A DNA stretch of 64,000 nucleotides from Posidonia oceanica. Lineage: Eukaryota; Streptophyta; Magnoliopsida; Alismatales; Posidoniaceae. The notes beneath the pieces are model-generated. The model was not told where the DNA came from. It was given only the letters and a program-made list of their open reading frames with translations, and made no database searches. Positions 35,463 through 46,646 of the stretch are shown one piece after another (position 1 is the first letter of the stretch; each line of letters starts with the position of its first letter). The stretch is from the NCBI GenBank assembly GCA_037176725.1, contig JAZBRS010000013.1:10853001-10917000 (forward strand), written 5' to 3'. The translations under genes were made by a program, and so were the position numbers.

Positions 35463-36820
35463 TTACAACTTTCGCTTCTTCGCAGGAAACTCAATAAATA
35501 ATTTGGGCCTCACGCCCTCATACCAAGCGTCATGAGTGGTAAGGGAAATGGCTTCGCAGTCCGCATTTGCATTTTCCCACAAAGAGAGGACCCGGTTCTG
35601 GCCCTTCCCGTCTCAAGTGCTGGCCTGATAGAAAACATGAATGATGTCCCTAGGGGTGTCTCTCAAGCGCAGGAGAATCATGTCAGAGAAACGAGGCAAG
35701 GGAGGTATGGCCTGGGGAGTGCCCAGCATCGAGAAGTATCGCTAGGGGTTGTACCTCACAAACTCGGTCGCCCCAATCAGTGTTAGGAAGTACTTTGGGT
35801 TAGACACCGTCCTGAAAGACGAAGGAAGACTGAAGGAGTCCATCTAGGGCTTGACCTCACAGGCACATAGACGGCGAATGTACTCCTCGAGGGGAAGGCT
35901 AGCATCAAAAGCAGACAGTAGAAAATGCTCCTCCAACCAGCGCAGAACTAGGAAAGGCGAGCTGAAGAATGGTCCCCCAAGGCAGGCACTGGATAAGCCT
36001 TGGATAGTAAAAGCCAATATAGATTGACTCAGGCATTTCTCCGGATTGCGAACGTAGATGCACATGAGCTCAGCATGATAGGTATTGATGGTTAGGATTT
36101 CATTTGGGAAGAATACCAGCCCCCTGATCAGAATGAAGACAGACTCCAAGCAAGAAGCCTCGGAGCGGATGCTGTTGCGCTGCTTCCAGAAAAACTTCCA
36201 TAATGAGGAAAGATTGATACAGCCGTCTAGCACCAGGTCCTCTGGTACAACAACAGAGTCGAAGATGCGCTTTAAGTGAGAGAAAGAGCCTACCACCCCG
36301 ATTGGCAAAAGATAGGCATCTTTGCAGTAAATGGACGGGTCGGCCTGTCGAGTGCCTAAAATGGCACTCACCTCCTCCAAAAGAATGGTCAACTCCCCTG
36401 AAGAGGTAAAAAATGTGTGGGTCAAAGGATTCCACAGCCCATAGAGGCCAAAAAGCACCTTCCAGTCAATAGGTTGCCGCAACTGATGGAGAGCTTGACA
36501 AAGGCCAGCCTCCTCCAAGCGCTCCCGATACTTTTTCAACGCCCAAGAGCGGAATTGCTGAACCCAGTCCAACTAGTAGGCTTTCGAATCGCGGTTGTTA
36601 TTGGCAGAGGCCAACGACTATGGAGTAAAAAAATCAGCAGAAATAAAAGAATACAAGAATGGGAGCATGGAGTAATAACAAAAGAGGAAGATACCTTCAC
36701 ATGCACCAAAAGGTTCGCCAAATGATTAGGTATAGCCTCCAGCCGGAGTTGCACCATGTCGGAAGGAGAAGAAAAGACAGCCACTTGGAAGGCATGATGC
36801 GGGATATCATTCAAATCCAT
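35463..36820 (-). pseudogene. PMD-C: antisense plant-mobile-domain gene of element C
   Basis: I place the start at the ATG at 36820 (MDLNDIPHHAF). Exon 1 ends at 36695 (donor GTGAAG/GTATCT) and exon 2 runs from 36617 (acceptor ATAG) to TAA 35463-35465, phase 0. PMD signature: GLWNPLTHTFFTSSGELT followed by ILLEEVSAILGT (about 36440-36370). It is a paralogue of PMD-A: both have the two-exon plan and a shared C-terminal block (LTLIGATEFVRYN here, LELIGPTRFVVYN in PMD-A). The C-terminus is basic (AKKRKL). In-frame stops are TAG near 36574, TAG at 35844, TAG near 35737 and TGA near 35613. No ATG upstream of 36820 is in frame nearby. Confidence 0.75.
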
Positions 36821-37160
36821 GAGAGGAAGCGCAATTCCTTGCAAATGGTAAAAATCAATAAAGAAGGAGAGATCAGTGTTTGTTCTATAAGATCCTAGCC
36901 AAAAGGGGGTTTAATATAGCCTGTGGTACCTTCATCGAAATGGAAACACAAAGAAGATCGGAGATTTACTGCTAGAACGGTGGTACCCAAATAGGAAGGA
37001 TAGGCAGTCTGTCTCGCAACGTTATACGCAGCCATCTTGCCGTCCAACGTTGAACGCCACAAATCCAGCATCCAACGAACCAAAGTAGAACTAAGAGCAA
37101 ATCAAGGTAACCCGAGGCACAACCGGGTCAACAAAGCAAACAAAGCCAAAGAAGTATCCT
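36821..37160. other. Upstream region of PMD-C
   Basis: Non-coding; it contains the dyad pair at 37021-37076 and leads into the 44-bp array. Confidence 0.6.
37021..37076 (+). repeat. Two head-to-tail 28-bp dyads upstream of PMD-C
   Basis: Units occupy 37021-37048 (GTTATACGC/CCGTCCAAC) and 37049-37076 (GTTGAACGC/GCATCCAAC), ten-base spacers, about 200-260 bases upstream of the PMD-C ATG. Confidence 0.88.
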
Positions 37161-38206
37161 TTCGACCCCCTTGGCAATCCCCTTTGCAAGTCATACTTTT
37201 ATTTTCGACCCCCTTGGGCAATCCCCTTGGCACGTTATGCTTTCATTTTCGACCCCCTTGGGCAATCCCCTTGGCACGTCATCCTTTTATTTTCGACCCT
37301 CTTGGGCAATCCCCTTGGCACGTCATATTTTTATTTTCGACCCCCTTGGGCAATCCCCTTGGCAAGTCATGTTTCTATTTTTGCCCCCTTGGGCAATCCC
37401 CTTGGCACGTCATGCTTTTATTTTCGAACCCCTTGGGCAATCCCCTTGGCACATCATGCTTTCATTTTCGACCCCCTTGGGCAATCCCCTTGGCACGTCA
37501 TGCTTTTATTTTCGACCCCCTTGGGCAATCCCTTGGCACGTCATGTTTTTATTCTTGACCCACTTGGGCAATCCCCTTGGCACGTCATGTTTTTATTTTC
37601 AACCCCCTTGGGCAATCCCTTTGGCAAGTCATGTTTTTATTTTCGACCCCTTTAGGCAATCCCCTTGGCACGTCATGCTTTTATTTTCGACCCCCTTGGG
37701 CAATCCCCTTGGCACATCATGCTTTTATTTGTGACCCCCTTGGGCAATCCCCTTGGCACGTCATGCTTTTATTCTCGACCCCCTTGGGCCATCCCTTTGG
37801 CACATCATGTTTTTATTCTCCACCCCCTTGGGCAATCCCCTTGGCAAGTCATGTTTTTATTTTCGACCCCCTTGGGCAATCCCCTTGGCACGTCACGCTT
37901 TCATTTTCGACCCCCTTGGGCAATCCCCTTGGCACGTCATGTTTTTTTATTCTTGACCCCCATGGGCAATCCCCTTGGCAAGTCATGTTTTTATTTTCGA
38001 CCCCCTTGGGCAATCCCCTTGGCACGTCATGCTTTTATTTTTGACCCCCTTGGGCAATCCCCTTGGTACGTCATGCTTTTATTTTCGACCCCCTTGGGCA
38101 ATCCTCTTGGCACGTCATGCTTTTATTTTCGACCCCCTTAGGCAATCCCCTTGGCACGTCATGCTTTTATTTTTGACCCCCTTGGGCAATCCCCTTGGCA
38201 CGTCAT
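37161..38206. repeat. 44-bp tandem array in element C, left part
   Basis: About 24 copies of a 44-bp unit, core CCCCCTTGGGCAATCCCC then TTGGCACGTCAT, run without gaps. Because 44 is not a multiple of three and the unit lacks stops, all three plus frames are open over long stretches, but no protein is implied. The array is cut by element E inside a unit and resumes at 46647. Confidence 0.93.
38202..38206 (+). repeat. Target-site duplication GTCAT of element E (left copy)
   Basis: GTCAT directly precedes the E LTR and is repeated at 46647-46651. It is part of the 44-bp repeat unit. Confidence 0.93.
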
Positions 38207-39646
38207 TGTAGATGTGGAATTGGGGGGGTGTTTAAGAAGATGACTATGCCTCCACAAACGTCGTCAACTTTTGTGATCGCCACTCGCCTTTGGGTAGACA
38301 AGACACATTGGGGGGAGATGATGAAGCTGTGAGTACTCGAATCACTGGATCAACGGCAGGATGTCGTCCAGCGGCTCCTTCATGTTATGTAAGCAATTTC
38401 CTTTCCTTCAAAACAAATAAAAAGAGAAGATCTAGATTAGTTGGTGTGTAGTAAATGGTAACAAAGAAAAACAGAGAATACTAGAAACATATAAATCTAA
38501 TACTAACCGGGGGTTGTTCCCCGCATGCATATGCTATGGGTCCTATTTTAAGGAATGCAATATGAGATGTAATGAGAAAGATTGGAAGAAGATACACCCT
38601 TCACCCTCGTGCTGTATGCAGTGGAGTAGAAGTGGAGGCACGGTCGGAGCTCTGGCTTGGCTCAGGATCTTTGGGATCTTGGGATGTAGTGATCTTTGGG
38701 ATTTGAGTTGGGTTTCTCTCTGGATAGAGGGTGGAGACTAGGGTTTCTGGTTTGGAAACTCTAGCTGTTTGAAGGTGGAAGCTCAGAAACCTAAAACCTA
38801 CAGAAGATTTCTTTTTGACCTGACTGAGGGGGCTCTCTCTCCAAGAATGACCGGGGGTTCAAACACTGACCCACGGGGTCTATTTATAGACTCCAAGGGG
38901 TGTGGGTGATTAACATATAGAAATTTCTAGAAAAAGTGGCAGTTATGGCCAGTCGCCGCATGGGTAGGCGACTAAGGCTAGCAACCGCCCAGTCAAACGT
39001 GGAGAAAACCGTAGAAATCCGGTTGACGGGAACCACGATCATTAGTCGTCGGTTGGAGTGGCGCCTAATGGTCAAGGATCGTGGGGAAGACCGAGGCAGT
39101 TCCGCAACCGTCTAGTCGCCTGTTGAGATGGCGCCTAAAGGTTGAGGGGTTAGTGGGAATTGACCGTGGAAAAGTAACTGTTCGATTCGGTTAATGGAGC
39201 CCACGACTGTCAGTCACCGCTTAGAGTGGCGCCTAGGTTAGTCGCCTGTTGACATGGCGCCCATCCCAGTCGCCTCTCCAGCTGGCAACTAGCAACGTCT
39301 TTTGCATTTTTAACCCTGTCTTTTAAGTTTGATCCAGAAAACTCGATTAAAAGCCTGTAAAACTTCAGATATCTCATGAAATCATAAAAACATCTTCTTT
39401 AACTCAAATTTGCCGCAGATTTGAGTGGAAAAATGTGCTCAAAGGTACTCAAACTTGCCACTAGTTTGGGCGAGTCAGCTCTGCCACAGCTAACGTCCTT
39501 GAGCTAAGTAGAATCAAGTGTTGTTTTTAAGCAAGTCACGAAAACTCCACAAAATGTGTTATTAAAGCCTTAGTTACGTGATCTGGGTGCCTCAGAAGTT
39601 CCTGTCATCTATGAACTCTGGGAAATGCGAAAATGGGATATCTACA
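38207..39646 (-). repeat. 3' LTR of element E
   Basis: On the minus strand it starts TGTAGATATCCCATTTTCGC and ends CCACATCTACA. It is nearly identical to 45208-46646. It contains six well-formed 21-bp dyads at 38952-39289. Confidence 0.93.
38952..39289 (+). repeat. Six 21-bp dyads in the 3' LTR of E
   Basis: Units start at 38952 (GTCGCC/GGCGAC), 39045 (GTCGTC/GGCGCC), 39115 (GTCGCC/GGCGCC), 39213 (GTCACC/GGCGCC), 39241 (GTCGCC/GGCGCC) and 39269 (GTCGCC/GGCAAC). Every spacer is nine bases. The other LTR has the same set at 45953-46290. Confidence 0.88.
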
Positions 39647-39661
39647 GATGCCCCTCCTTGG
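39647..39661 (-). other. Polypurine tract of element E
   Basis: On the minus strand it reads CCAAGGAGGGGCATC, directly before the 3' LTR start. Confidence 0.85.
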
Positions 39662-41396
39662 AGTTGATCTTGGAACAAGATTGAGTCTAAGGTAAGAACA
39701 AATGTCCCATTGAGCATTTCCTGAAAAGGGGAGCTCCACCTCAAACAATCCGACACAAGGGATGAAGGAAGATAATAAAAAAGGAAGAAGGGGTAAACTG
39801 ACTCGGTGTCGGGAGATTACCGAACGGCCAAGTGGTTCGATTAATTGCCGTCATATTGAAGACTCAGGCATGGAGGGGTCAAGTCGGGGCTATTTGTCGC
39901 AACCGATGTCAAGACCAGGTCAACCATGTAGAGATGTACTTCAACGGGGTAGAAGCTAGGGAGGAAATCGTGGGGCAGGACCCTTACATGATCGAAAAGG
40001 AGTGCTCTTGTGGCATCATGATTGAGATTTTACTCGGATTGGAATTGATACAAGGATTGGTAGGAACTAGGTTGGCTCTAGGAGAATCACATGTCCTATG
40101 TTTTCTAACACTCTTGAAGAACAATGCTCCGTCTGTGCTCCACTTCCAATGATATGAGAAAATGCATGGATGCATGATTCAAGCAAACAAATGCAAATGC
40201 AAGGTCAACATATGATGCAATGAATGGTCCATATGCTAGGTTAGGTTGGCGGGGTACGGTTGTTCCCAAACCATATGGACATATGCAAAATGAATGAATG
40301 CAATTCGTTGTGGTCAAGTGTTTTCCGTCCTCGAGTGTGACCGGTACTCTCGGGAAAGGACTGTCGTCCCACAGCTCGATTTGGCAAATAAAGGAGTTCT
40401 ATGATTAAAGAACTGGGTGAGGGAGTGAACCCTTCCTTTGCCAAACCGGGGTTTGCCTTTTAGTCAAAGTGGGTGTGCCTTTGCACACTATATGAGCCCC
40501 TTAGGCGTGAGCTCATTCTTTATGTTGTAAGCTTTGTACCTGCCAAGTGGTTTGATTGTTGTTTCCTTTATTTAATCAATCCCTGAACTTCTAGGATTCC
40601 CTGCCCCTTGTCTGTGAGTGAGATAGGTGGAGGAGGTTTGAAGTACAGTAAGCTCTCGACTTTGGCTCAGGTCTTGAATTCCACTTGCCTTTCCTTGGCC
40701 CTTAATGCGTCTCTCTAGGATTTAGGTTTTAGACACATAGACAGCTTTTGCCATGTTCCTTTTTCACTCTTTGGACAGTTCTTTGCTGACCTCTTTTAGT
40801 TGGACAGTTTCTTTTACTGTCTCTCTTCATTTGTTCCTCACTTGGACAGCTTCTTTGCTGCCTTATTTCCTCTTTGTTTGGGCAGTTTTTGCTACCATCT
40901 TTTCTGGATGCTTTCTAAGTTATTTGGCAAGCAGTTCGTACCATAAGCCTATGCTCTGAGCTTGCCTATCTCTTACCTCCCCATGCAAGTGTATGTGCAG
41001 ACAGGACAAGGTTGAGGTTACCCTAGTTGTTCAGCTCTTTTTCTATTTAGGATACAATTTTCTTTCCTTAGCTAGGACTTGGTCTTTGATTCTTTCTAGA
41101 TTTTGGCATGCTAATTAAGGGTGTACTGTATGTAACTCCCACGGATCTGAATGAGTCTTCAGGCTGTTACAACCAGTGGTTGGACCTTCCTTGGGTGTGA
41201 CAGTCTCTGCTTAGGAACCTTAGGTAATATTTTGGCAATGTTGCTTAGCACTCTAAGTTGTTAGGTATAGTCCACACTCATCAGTCATTTTAATTATTCA
41301 TTACTTATAATCTAACTTAGCATTAGAGATAAATAAAGATAAAGTACTGAAAGAAAGTGTCTTATTTACAAGTTTTACTTAAATTAACCACTGCCC
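39662..41396. other. Element E region between gag and polypurine tract; no pol
   Basis: About 1.7 kb lie where protease, RT and integrase would be expected. No frame shows a pol motif such as YVDD or an integrase core. The sequence is T-rich with no repeat that I can define. Confidence 0.7.
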
Positions 41397-44080
41397 TCAG
41401 TCGGGTTCAGTGGAACTTTGCACCTCCCTTCCCAGATGAGGGGGCTTACCTGAGGGGTGACTGCGGAAGTCTGCCCCTGGCGTTAAGTGGTCAGGTGCTT
41501 GTGGTGCATGTTCTTGTCTTTCTTTTGGTTTGCGCCCTGTCCTTGCTTTCAGAGGGTCAGAGTCGGACTCGTTCTGACCCGTTCCAGGCGGTGTGCCCCT
41601 GGTGGCTTTGTTTTGGAGTGAGGCTATCAGATGTTCTCCTCCTCTTGAAGTGTAGCTGCCAATGTGCTCTGTAGTAACCTCTCCTTTATGACGGTAGTGT
41701 TCATGACTGCCCCTAGTGTGTTTGTTTGTAGGGTCAGGCAGCTTGGGAGGAGGATCAGCTCTTGCTTGAGTTGCTTGGAGAGCTTGGCAGAGTGAATTGA
41801 GTGCAGCTTCTGCTTTATACCAGTTTGAATCCGCATACTCATCATACACAGGTGACAAGTCTTCTTCTATTAAGTCCTGGATCATCTGAGAGTCCACTGC
41901 CTTTTCATTGCACCAGTCTGGGTCAGTGTACTCATCATAGATGGGTGAGCAGCCTTCCTTTGTTAAGTCCTGGAGTACATGGGAATCAAGGTCCCCTTTG
42001 CTGGATGGGCTTTGCTTTGGATCTACTGGTATGCACTGGATGGATGCGAACTCAGCCCGAGCAGCTGATAAGATGATCTCTGCATCTGCATGATCTACTC
42101 GGTAGTTGAATAAGGGCTCTTGATGTATCTGCATCACTTGTTGGTCCCCTTGTTGAGCCGCCTTTAGTCTGACTTTGAGCTCAGACCACATGATCTCACC
42201 CTTGTCGTTAAGATTGTGTATCTTGTCTTTGATAGTGAAGCATTCTTCAAGGGTGTGCCCATTGTTCTGATGATAAGGGCAGTGCTTGTTAGCATTTGGA
42301 TAGCTTGGACTGGGCTCCGGGAGCTGCAGATCTCCACTTTCAACCAGCATTTTGAATGTATCGGGGATTGATTTAGGAAGCGGCGGATAGTTTTGCCTCT
42401 GAGGGCCTTTGTAGTTTCGTGGAGGAGGGACGCTGTGATAGTTCCTCTGCCCCTGTTGTTGCCCTTGGTATCTTTGCTGGGCATATACGGGATAATCAGG
42501 TGGCTATTGTTGTTGGTGCTGTATTGGCTGCACTAACTGCCCCTGGTACTGTGCTGGTTGGCTTAGGTACGGCTCTGGCTGATACTAGGTCAGTTGCCCT
42601 TTAGCCAGGAGTGATGCTCAGATTGGTATTGGCCCTTCTGCCTTTGTTGAATTGAGACCTGGACCATGTCACTAGTGATCCCTTCAAGTGTATAGCTAGT
42701 GCCCTTCTTTTTGCCCCTTCCCTCGAGCTCTAAGAATGGTAGGTCCTCTTCATGACGGAGGATCCTTGCAGCACGTTCGTGTAGCTGAGGGTATGTTTGG
42801 AGGTCACTCATCACTAGACCTGTTCTGAGTGCTCCTGTAGCATTTCGGGCGATGATCTTGACAGCTTGGCTTTCAGGAATATAGCATTTAGATCTTGCAG
42901 CCATGTCTCTCCATCTACTTGCAAAAGTGGCGAACTCCTCATCAGGTTTCATCTTTTCAGCGAGGAGGTCGCTCATTGTAGGCTCGTGCTGGATGCAATG
43001 GACATATTGGCGCAGAAATTTCTCCTGGACCATCCTGAAGTCACTGAGATCATATGCTGTGAGCATGTTGAACCATCCCAGTGCTTCTCCTTCCAAGCTC
43101 TTAAAGAAGAGGTAGATTATAAGCCCATTGTTGTATTGATAGGGTAGAGCATCCATGGCGAATGTGGCTAGATGGCCTCTTGGATCCTCTGTTCCACTGT
43201 ATTTTCTCATTTTTGGCATTTTGAATCCAGGTGGAAGAACAAAATGAGGAAATTTCGACGTGTCAAACCCTATCGGTGCTTTAGATGTAACTCCCGCCTC
43301 AGTGAGTGCTTCGGAGATCATTTTCTTGATGTCCTGTCCTGGCATGACTTGTTGTCCCTGGTTTAGGTGCCCGTGGTTTTGGTGGAACGGTGGTGATAGA
43401 GGGTCGTATGGTGGAGAGAAGGGTTGGGTTTGATGTGGAGTGTAGTATGATTGTGCGTTAGCGGGAGGTTGTGGTGAGTGTGTTATTCCGGGATATTGTG
43501 GCTGGTATGATGTCCTAGGATATTGTGGTTGTTGGTAGGTTGTGTATGATGGCATGGTTTGATGCATGGAAGGATAGGTTGGTGTTGCGTGGTATTGTAT
43601 GAATGAATTTTGAGTAGGGAAGTTTGTAGTGGGGTTTAGTGGCGTGGTGCATGTGTAGGCGTGAGTGGGCGTAGTTAATGGGTTTTGGTGGTAGTTTGGG
43701 AAAGAAGTTTGGTGGACGGATGAGGTTTGTAGGCTCCTAAATGAGGGATGGTGGTGCCGTGCCAGTAGTTGATAGATCTCATTAGTTGCTTCCTCAGATA
43801 GATAGGAAGCGGTCATTGTAGGCACTACTTGGGAGGTTACCCCGGAATTTGTGTGTTCAAACGGGGTACTCCGAGGTCGAGAATAGCTTATTTCTCTTTC
43901 TTTTTCACATGACTGGCTCATTGCTTGCGAGAAACTAGGGGTTTCTAGCTCCTCTGCTTGTGGAGTTGAAGTTTTGAATAAGAACCCATTGGGGTCCGTG
44001 CTTGGTTGTGCCGTGGAGGTAGAGATTGAGGCAGAGGTCATATTGATGCACCCTTGATTTGGTTGATAAAGCTCCATCAT
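41397..44080 (-). pseudogene. gag: Element E gag
   Basis: ATG at 44080 (MMELYQPNQG) opens the longest gag in the window, open for 496 codons to 42590. A Pro/Gln/Tyr-rich N-terminus is followed by the core (GWFNMLTAYDLSDFR, FASRWRDMAARS). A frameshift near 42600 is followed by a stretch with TAG in glutamine-rich context. The frame then continues from about 42550 through MLVESGDLQLPEP and the zinc knuckle CPYHQNNGHTLEEC (about 42275) to a stop at 41397. The tail contains an imperfect duplication around YDEYTDPDW / YDEYADSNW (about 41940 and 41830). It could supply particles in trans or use those of relatives. Confidence 0.9.
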
Positions 44081-44364
44081 GAAATTGTCTTTCTTTTTTC
44101 TTTTTCTCTTTTTTTCTTTTTTTTTCTTTTCTCTTCTTTTTTTTTTCTTCTTTCTTTCTTTCTTCTTTTTTTTTCAGACTATTTCAAACTATTACAGGAG
44201 ATTTTAAGAAAGAAATTACAGACTCAATATACTAATTAATACAGACTTGATTAAATAAAGGGAAAATAAACAGAAATTGAAACAGTTTGTGCCTGCAATC
44301 CTGTGAACAGTAAAATTAAATTTCTGCAATCAAGGCATTGAAACGAAGCGTTTTTTTTTCTGCA

Positions 44365-44441
44365 GTCGCCTGTATTACAGGCGGCCAAACAAGTCGCCGA
44401 TTTCATTGGCGGCTGAGCGAGGCGCCTTCTGAACAAGCGGC
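44365..44441 (+). repeat. Three 21-bp dyads upstream of the E gag
   Basis: Units start at 44365 (GTCGCC/GGCGGC), 44393 (GTCGCC/GGCGGC) and 44421 (GGCGCC/AGCGGC), each with nine-base spacers and starts exactly 28 bases apart. Confidence 0.85.
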
Positions 44442-45149
44442 TATGCCTTTGTTCAGTCAGGAAACTTGGTCTGTCTTAGACAGACTACGCAACAGTCAAG
44501 AAAATTAAAAGAAACAGGTTTCAAACAGTGCGTTGTTTTTACTTGTTTAAGTGTTTAATTAATGGATTGATTAATTAAACCTGCGTGGGTCACAAGTAAC
44601 TGGGATTTTTTTTTGCTTTCAGGTACTCCTCCTTGACCTTCTTTAGGGTCCACCAAGAGGGCCTAGATGGGGGGCTTGTCTCTCTAAAGAGGGACCCTCC
44701 ACCTAGGATTCTGTCCTTAGGTTTGGCACTTAATCAAACCACAAAATAGTAAATAAACATAAAATATCAAAGTGTAAGTATCTACTAAGGGTTATTTTTG
44801 ACTCAGGGAGAAGGAGGAGTCAAAAATAACTACTTAGGACACCTCAAGATCTTGATCTAGCTATCACAATTAACACTGAGTATGGGAGAGCGACTTGCAC
44901 TGGCCCGGGTTCGCTCAGGTTAATTGTTCTAACTAGAGGAAGATTTCCTCAAGGAACTTTTACTTTAATATATAAACGAATTAGTTTCCACCTTAAGGGT
45001 GGACAAAAGCAAACCTAGAAATCGTTAAAAAAACTAAAACACAGTGGATAGGAAGAGTTGTTTTTTTTTTATGCTACTGCAGATCTAAAAATACAGCACA
45101 AATTAAGAAAAAACAGTAATAATCTGCAGTATAAATTGACTCAGGATGT

Positions 45150-45183
45150 GTCGCCTGTTACAGTGGTGCCCCTGTCAGTCGCC
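45150..45183 (+). repeat. 21-bp dyad next to the 5' LTR of E
   Basis: GTCGCC at 45150, a nine-base spacer, then GGTGCC at 45165-45170. A further left arm GTCGCC at 45178-45183 lacks a good partner. Confidence 0.65.
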
Positions 45184-45207
45184 TCCTGGAGGTTGTGGGG
45201 GTATTTA

Positions 45208-46646
45208 AGAAGATGTGGAATTGGGCGGTGTTTAAGAAGATGACTGCGCCTCCACGTACGTCATCAACTTTTGTGATCGCCACTCGCCTTTGGGTAGACA
45301 AGACACCTTAGGGGGAGATGATGAAGCTGTGAGTACTCGAATCACTGGATCGACGGCAGGATGTCGTCCAGCGGCTCCTTCATGTTCTGTAAGCAATTTC
45401 CTTTCCTTCAAAACAAATAAAAAGAGAAGATCTAGATTAGTTGGTGTGTAGTAAATGGTAACAAAGAAAAACAGAGAATACTAGAAACAAATAAATCTAA
45501 TACTAACCGGGGGTTGTTCCCCGCATGCATATGCTATGGGTCCTATTTTAAGGAATGTAATATGAGATGTAATGAGAAAGATTGGAAGAAGATACTCTCT
45601 TCACCCTCGTGCTGTATGTAGTGGAGTAGAAGTGGAGGCACGGTCGGTGCTCTGGCTTGGCTCAGGATCTCTGGGATCTTGGGATGTAGTGATCTTTGGG
45701 ATTTGAGTTGGGTTTCTCTCTAGATAGAGGGTGGAGACTAGGGTTTCTGGTTTGGAAACTCTAGCTGTTTGAAGGTGGAAGCTCAGAAACCTAAAACCTA
45801 CAGAAGATTTCTTTTTGACCTGACTGAGGGGGCTCTCTCTCCAAGAATGACCGGGGATTCAAACACTGACCCACGGGGTCTATTTATAGACTCCAAGGGG
45901 TGTGGGTGGTTAACATATAGAAATTTCTAGAAAAAGTGGCAGTTATGGCCAGTCGCCGCATGGGTAGGCGACTAAGGCTAGCAACCGCCCAGTCAAACGT
46001 GGAGAAAACCGTAGAAATCCGGTTGACGGGAACCACGATCATTAGTCGCCGGTTGGAGTGGCGCCTAATGGTCAAGGATCGTGGGGAAGACCGAGGTAGT
46101 TCCGCAACCGTCTAGTCGCCTGTTGAGATGGCGCCTAAAGGTCGAGGGGTTAGTGGGAATTGACCGTGGAAAAGTAACTGTTCGATTCGGTTAATGGAGC
46201 CCACGACTGTCAGTCGCCGCTTAGAGTGGCGCCTAGGTTAGTCGCCTGTTGACATGGCGCCCATCCCAATCGCCTCTCCAGCTGGCAACTAGCAACGTCT
46301 TTTGCATTTTTAACCCTGTCTTTTAAGTTTGATCTAGAAAACTCGATTAAAAGCCTGTAAAACTTCAGATATCTCATGAAATCATAAAAACATCTTCTTT
46401 AACTCAAATTTGCCGCAGATTTGAGTGGAAAAATGTGCTCAAAGGTACTCAAACTTGCCACTAGTTTGGGCGAGTCAGCTCTGCCACAGCTAACGTCCTT
46501 GAGCTAAGTAGAATCAAGTGTTGTTTTTAAGCAAGTCACGAAAACTCCGCAAAATGTGTTATTAAAGCCTTAGTTACGTGATCTGGGTGCCTCAGAAGTT
46601 CCTGTCCTCTATGAACTCTGGGAAATGCGAAAATGGGATATCTACA
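45208..46646 (-). repeat. 5' LTR of element E
   Basis: It is collinear with 38207-39646. Its inner end reads AAGAAGATGTGG where the other LTR has CATTGTAGATGTGG, so the terminal TG/CA at this end is lost. It contains the six-dyad set at 45953-46290. Confidence 0.92.
45953..46290 (+). repeat. Six 21-bp dyads in the 5' LTR of E
   Basis: This is the copy of the 38952-39289 set, offset by 7,001 bases. The second unit here has the better left arm GTCGCC, and the fourth unit reads GTCGCC in place of GTCACC. Confidence 0.87.

Larger units (their letters stand above)
44081..45207. other. Element E leader between 5' LTR and gag
   Basis: A purine-rich tract (pyrimidine-rich on + at about 44090-44180) lies just upstream of gag, as it does in C. 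Dyads lie at 44365-44441 and 45150-45183. I cannot identify a primer-binding site beside the LTR; the junction at 45195-45215 looks rearranged. Confidence 0.6.
38207..46646 (-). mobile_element. Element E: gag-only Tat-like LTR retrotransposon, minus strand
   Basis: LTRs at 38207-39646 and 45208-46646 are flanked by a perfect GTCAT duplication. By eye I count about 28 differences in 1,440 bases between them, so it is younger than C. The gag at 44080-41397 (minus) is the only coding region, and there is no pol between it and the polypurine tract. Its gag is a close relative of that in A. Confidence 0.92.

Noticed and set aside
18896..36820. PMD genes as resident host genes
   Set aside because: They lie inside the LTR boundaries of C, between integrase and the polypurine tract, share its dyad clusters, and are full of stops. 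A host gene captured long ago remains possible as their origin.
5819..37076. CRISPR-like arrays: constant arms with variable spacers of fixed length
   Set aside because: The constant parts are inverted half-sites with variable middles rather than identical direct repeats, and the blocks hold only one to four units. They lie in plant LTR elements with no cas gene. I keep them as dyad arrays.
37171..38211. Long overlapping open frames rich in LGQSPWH-type repeats
   Set aside because: They are readings of a 44-bp repeat without stops in three frames. Nothing but repetition supports a protein.
42866..43366. Plus-strand open frames within the E gag region
   Set aside because: They are antisense shadows of the minus-strand gag, which has the conserved motifs.
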